Both the position numbers and the translations under genes were made by a program. The notes under the pieces are model-generated. The model searched no databases. It had not been told where the DNA came from and saw only the letters and a program-made list of their open reading frames with translations. Below, one piece after another: positions 60,684 to 64,000 of a DNA stretch of 64,000 nt (position 1 is its first letter; each line of letters opens with the position of its first letter). The DNA comes from Candidatus Poribacteria bacterium. Lineage in GTDB: Bacteria; Poribacteria; WGA-4E; WGA-3G. The stretch is from positions 744,001 to 808,000 of the forward strand of contig OY282386.1 in the NCBI GenBank assembly GCA_958295945.1. Reading direction: 5' to 3'.

Positions 60684-61169
60684 ATGTTTATCTATGTCAG
60701 ACATAACACAATCAGTGTTTTAGTTGTTTTCATTATCTGCATTTGCCTCGGATGTGAATGGATACCTACTGAGGTAATCACAACTGTTCCTGTTGATAAA
60801 GTCGCAGTTGCCACCATCTCGGCAATAGATGGGAGTGATTTGACAGGCACTGCTACATTCACAGAAGTAGACAATGGTGTTCACGTCAGGATAGAGATTC
60901 AGCATGTATCTCCCGGTTTACATGCCACGCATCTCCATCTTGGCAGTTGCGACGACATAGGACCACACTGGCATCCTGTGGGTATTCCAGCAGGTACAGT
61001 CGGTGTGCCAGTCGCTGAATCGACACTTGATGCTCCACCTATCGGCATAGGTGAAATAGGCAACATTCCGGTAGCTGAAGATGGCACGGGTAGCTTGGAA
61101 TTTACAACTTCGTTTTGGTCTGTCGGCGGCGATTCAAACACAGATATCCTCAGTATAGTAAACTTTTGA
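60684..61169 (+). pseudogene. Cu/Zn-superoxide-dismutase-like lipoprotein, 5' part, cut by a MITE
   Basis: Starts with a lipoprotein-type signal (SVLVVFIICICLGC, lipid cysteine about residue 24). Then an SOD_Cu-like beta domain: GTATFTEVDNGVHVRIEIQH, ATHLHLGSCDD and HWHPVG, which carry metal-binding histidines. The frame ends S-I-V-N-F-stop inside the MITE at 61156. Removing the MITE with one TA joins it to 61290 as ...NTDILS-KLILIHETGDTF..., restoring a 345-residue protein. Confidence 0.8.
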
Positions 61170-61287
61170 ATTAATGAGATATTTTGAGATGTAGGAGCGA
61201 ACTCCGATTCTTGATTATCACTGCGTTAACTCGCGATTCGGAGATCGCTCCTACAGGTATCTGTATTATTATTTTCAATGTTCACTA
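61156..61287. mobile_element. MITE inserted in the SOD-like gene
   Basis: 132 bp, ends TAGTAAACTTTTGAATTA and (rc) TAGTGAACATTGAAAATA, TA on both sides (61154-61155, 61288-61289). Core hairpin TGTAGGAGCGA...GATTC / GATTCGGAGATCGCTCCTACA. The reading frame of the host gene is restored exactly by deleting 134 bp. Confidence 0.85.
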
Positions 61288-61855
61288 TAAGCTGATACTT
61301 ATCCACGAGACCGGTGATACCTTCCGTACAAATCCGCACGCACACAATACTGCGACATCTAACACCGGTATGCATACCCATAATATGACACAAATAGAAA
61401 CGGGTATGGAAACGCCACAAGCAACCCATGCTTGCACACTTGCAGTGCTTGGACAGCAGATTGATTTGAATGCAGATCACCACCTTCCCGGTCAAGATGT
61501 GAATCCACATACCCATGATTTGTTGGAACTCCTATTAAAATGCTTCCTGCAACCTGAACAATTAGCTAATTCCGCAATTCTGACTACGATTCCATTTAAA
61601 GGTTCATTGGAACATCAAGCATTTCTGAATATTGAACCGAAAACTTTAGCTGCCTACCACGACTTTTTTACCTCTTTAGGTATGCCAGTAGACCCAGATT
61701 TCTTCACAAACCAATTCCAAGAGACATTTCCCTCCACAACTCCTGATGCATATAAACAGGAGATGCAACAGCGGTTAACACATCTCTATATCACATCAGG
61801 TTTTGATTTCCATAATTCTGCTAATTTATTGGGTTATAATACCATTTTTAATTGA
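61288..61855 (+). pseudogene. SOD-like lipoprotein, 3' part after the MITE
   Basis: Continues the SOD_Cu pattern (KLILIHETGDTFRTNP matches the conserved I-H-E-x-x-D-D-x-x-T-x-P segment), then a histidine-rich stretch (HTHNMTQIETGM) and about 150 residues of an unrecognised domain ending LLGYNTIFN. The open frame can be read from 61184, but those first codons are MITE sequence. Confidence 0.75.
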
Positions 61856-61880
61856 CAATACGTCATAAATAATTTACACT
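61852..61880 (+). promoter_or_regulatory. Candidate promoter of the truncated transposase gene
   Basis: TTGACA (61852-61857), 17-nt spacer, TACACT (61875-61880); start codon at 61916 with AGGAAGG before it. Confidence 0.5.
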
Positions 61881-61915
61881 CTATTGTGAAACTTTTATCA
61901 GTCAGGAAGGACATA

Positions 61916-62347
61916 ATGAATAGAACAGTACCCAAGATTCATGAGAGTGTTGAAGAACTCAAATTGCTGCTGCGAAAAGTTACAGAGGCGCATGAAAAGC
62001 AAAGACTTTCCATGCTATATCTTGGACAAAGCGGACAAGCCAAAAACCGAAAACAAGTAGCCGAGTTGTTAGGTTTGCATCGCACGACTATAGGAAACTG
62101 GTTGTCGTGTTACGAAGCAGGTGGTCTTGAGAAACTCTTAGAGCGTCGGTATCCTCCGGGGTGTGTGCCAGCTCTCACTGAAGAACAACAAACAGGTCTT
62201 CGCACTGAGTTGCAGAAACCTGAAGGCTTCAGAAGTTACAAAGAAATCCAGCAATATATTGCCGATACCTTTGGTGTCAACATGAAATATAGTGCTGTTT
62301 ACGCGCTTGTTCATGGTCAGAACTTACGCATTTTTAAAAATTATTGA
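61916..62347 (+). pseudogene. IS630-type transposase, N-terminal HTH part, cut by IS copy 2
   Basis: Starts MNRTVPKIHESVEELKLLLR at ATG 61916. Contains the winged HTH of IS630-like proteins (RKQVAELLGLHRTTIGNWLS; GFRSYKEIQQYIADTFGVNM). Genuine sequence ends at ALVHG (62317); the last nine residues come from the IS. The DDE part is missing, so it is inactive. Confidence 0.85.
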
Positions 62348-63407
62348 AGGATTAGAGAGTTGAAATCGCATATAATCATCCAATAAACTTTGTTTTAGTT
62401 CATAAATTGTTTTACCATGTTTGCGCGCAACACGTTTCAAACAGACCCATACTTGAAAACAACAAGCAATATGATTTCTTTGGGCACGCAACTTGCGGCA
62501 TTGACATTTACCAATACCGGTGACTTGTTTGATCTCACGATGAAGTTGTTCAATCTTCCAACGCACGCGACATTCTTGGCGTGTCGCATCCGCATCCGAT
62601 TGAGATAAATCGTTTGTCGCAATATATTCCGTGCGTCCGTTAGAGGAGACTAACCGGAACAACTTCACTTGATGCCCTTTTGGAAACTTCTTGATGTGCA
62701 CGTGCTTTCCGTGTTGCGTTTCTGTCTGTGTCCAAGATAACTTTTGGACTTGTTGGTGTGGTTCAACGCCGTCCGTATCGTTTACAAGACGATTGCGTTT
62801 CAGTGGCACATAATAAATCTTAGAAAGTTTTTCAATCGCTTTCATGACTTGCATGGATGCATACCAACTATCCATTAGCACCGTCCGAAACGGGAGTTGT
62901 TTTTTGAAGACCGCGTTTTGCAGCATGTCTAATAAATGGTCTATTTTGGTTTTTCCATCATGGTCTTTGTCGTAAATGCGATAATCAATGATCCAATACT
63001 CTTGCGTCTTTGGGTTGACATAGAGACACGTTACAATACCGATGCCATCAACGACTTTTTTGTCGCTACCACTCCACTGAGGACGGAGAGCTTCAATCTT
63101 TTTCGCATGCGGTTTAGGTAGCACAACATCATCAAAAGCAATGTGCCCTTGATCATCAAACTCAATGTCATCCTGGACAGACTGCCAGAGTTCGCTTGAT
63201 GGAATGTTCTCATTTCTCAAAAAACGATTGAGTTGATCATGGCTCCATTTCTCAGACTGATCACCAAAGTACGTTTGCGTCCAGTTCGTAAAACTTGATA
63301 ACAAAAATTGACAATAATCGGAAAATAGGTTTTCCTTCTTTTTAGATTGTGTCCATGTAGTCATAATAGAATAGTATACACCATTTTATAAAAATGCGTA
63401 AGTCCTG
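62318..63407 (-). mobile_element. 1090-bp insertion sequence, copy 2
   Basis: Same length and terminal repeats as the copy at 1958-3047, opposite orientation. Flanks (CATGGT left, AGGAGA right) show no target duplication, so an adjacent deletion or rearrangement followed insertion. Confidence 0.92.
62324..63364 (-). CDS. DDE transposase (IS4/IS701-like), copy 2
   Basis: 346 residues, identical to the transposase at 2001-3041 (FDDVVLPKPH, LMDSWYAS, KIEQLHREIKQ). Presumably functional. It sits between a truncated IS630-type gene and an IS1634-type remnant, i.e. inside older transposon debris. Confidence 0.92.
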   Translation of the reverse strand: MTTWTQSKKKENLFSDYCQFLLSSFTNWTQTYFGDQSEKWSHDQLNRFLRNENIPSSELWQSVQDDIEFDDQGHIAFDDVVLPKPHAKKIEALRPQWSGSDKKVVDGIGIVTCLYVNPKTQEYWIIDYRIYDKDHDGKTKIDHLLDMLQNAVFKKQLPFRTVLMDSWYASMQVMKAIEKLSKIYYVPLKRNRLVNDTDGVEPHQQVQKLSWTQTETQHGKHVHIKKFPKGHQVKLFRLVSSNGRTEYIATNDLSQSDADATRQECRVRWKIEQLHREIKQVTGIGKCQCRKLRAQRNHIACCFQVWVCLKRVARKHGKTIYELKQSLLDDYMRFQLSNPSIIFKNA

Positions 63408-63420
63408 AGGAGATAATAGC

Positions 63421-63953
63421 ATACCTCAACGGACTTGGACAACACAACGTTTAGAACACCTCGGCATAGTTGCTGGTGTCCGTGATCGTCCTGACTTGAT
63501 AAACACTATTGACACTTTTATTTGCCCAACGAAACGGAAAGTTTCAGTGGGTGAATCTGTGGTTGCCATGATCTTGAATGCTTTAGGCTTTGTCTCACGC
63601 CCACTCTACTTGACACCTGAGTTTTTTTCTAATAAACCGGTGGATCTATTGATCTGTCCTCATCTCTGTGCTGCCGATTTTACGATGGCACTTTCGTTAC
63701 TTGTTTATGCGCTTGCTGAACGATGGGTTCGGCAGGAACTAAAAAAACAGGATCAATACCTAACCAAATCGGAAAACCGACGCAAAACCCAACACTCCGA
63801 CGCATTTTTCAAATGTTTGAAGGCATTGATGTCCTATTAATAAAGCAAAATGATCAAGGACAACCCACTATCGTCCATCTAAATGAGGGACATACTAAGA
63901 TTATCAACATATTAGGTAAAGAAGTCAAAAATGTCTATTTTCCAGATCCGTAA
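63421..63953 (+). pseudogene. IS1634-family transposase remnant
   Basis: Residues TTQRLEHLGIVAGVRDR, then KRKVSVGESVVAMILNALGF and RPLYLTPEFFSNKPVDLLI, match the N-terminal domain (DUF4277) of IS1634 transposases. The sequence jumps directly to the C-terminal part (MALSLLVYALAERWVRQELK), so most of the catalytic core is deleted. A frameshift near 63760 moves the end (NQIGKPTQNPTLRRIFQMFE... NVYFPDP) into another frame. The 5' end is missing beyond the IS. Confidence 0.8.
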
Positions 63954-64000
63954 CTGCGGAGTGTAGGACGTAACAAAAAGATTCCTTCTTTTTCTGTAAC

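Overview
The window looks like accessory chromosome of a Candidatus Poribacteria (sponge-symbiont-type) bacterium or a close relative. The reasons are lineage style, not a single marker gene: many WD40 proteins carrying the cap motif LPEGAKARLGKG, secreted proteins ending in a dockerin plus a C-terminal domain containing NYPNPFNPETWIPYQL, several formylglycine sulfatases, phytanoyl-CoA dioxygenase (PhyH) paralogues, HEAT/TPR proteins and abundant intergenic palindromes. No rRNA, tRNA or CRISPR array was seen.

Layout. 1-4.7 kb: WD40 genes on the minus strand; one is split by a 1090-bp IS (IS4/IS701-like) with a 6-bp target duplication, followed by a small TA-flanked MITE and an IS630 element. 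4.7-8.8 kb: a TPR protein cut off by IS630, a PLD-nuclease/HEAT protein and the remains of a toxin-antitoxin pair. 9-13 kb: two sulfatases and a D-2-hydroxyacid dehydrogenase. 13-14.3 kb: a gene-free stretch of palindromes. 14.3-20 kb: a secreted zincin with a VHL-like domain, then an Aap-type amino-acid ABC transporter (binding protein, two permeases, ATPase). 20-24.5 kb: BrnT/BrnA, a DUF2283 protein, an SDR, a PhyH enzyme and an overlapping AAA ATPase/DUF4276 (TOPRIM) pair. 24.5-32.5 kb: two sulfatase paralogues (one with a Tat signal and a second internal start), a pantoate-kinase-like GHMP kinase, a membrane protein, a PfkB kinase and an ABC ATPase.

32.5-38.3 kb holds the most unusual genes: two tandem ECF sigma factors, each fused through one transmembrane helix to a 14-repeat WD40 region. 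Their sigma/membrane halves and leader are nearly identical while their WD40 halves differ. 38.3-41.2 kb: tgt (convergent) and a PhyH-HEAT fusion. 41.3-58.2 kb is a co-oriented minus-strand array of secreted WD40 paralogues plus one 1247-residue multidomain surface protein; two WD40 genes carry frameshifts. 58.5-61.9 kb: a class III aminotransferase, another PhyH protein and a Cu/Zn-SOD-like lipoprotein gene split by a MITE whose removal restores the frame. 61.9-64 kb: nested transposon debris including a second copy of the 1090-bp IS.

Working picture (inference): a host- or particle-associated cell that attacks sulfated and oxidised organic matter, imports amino acids, displays or secretes 14-blade WD40 proteins, and may sense similar ligands through membrane-tethered sigma-WD40 proteins. 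Mobile elements are actively cutting into these families.
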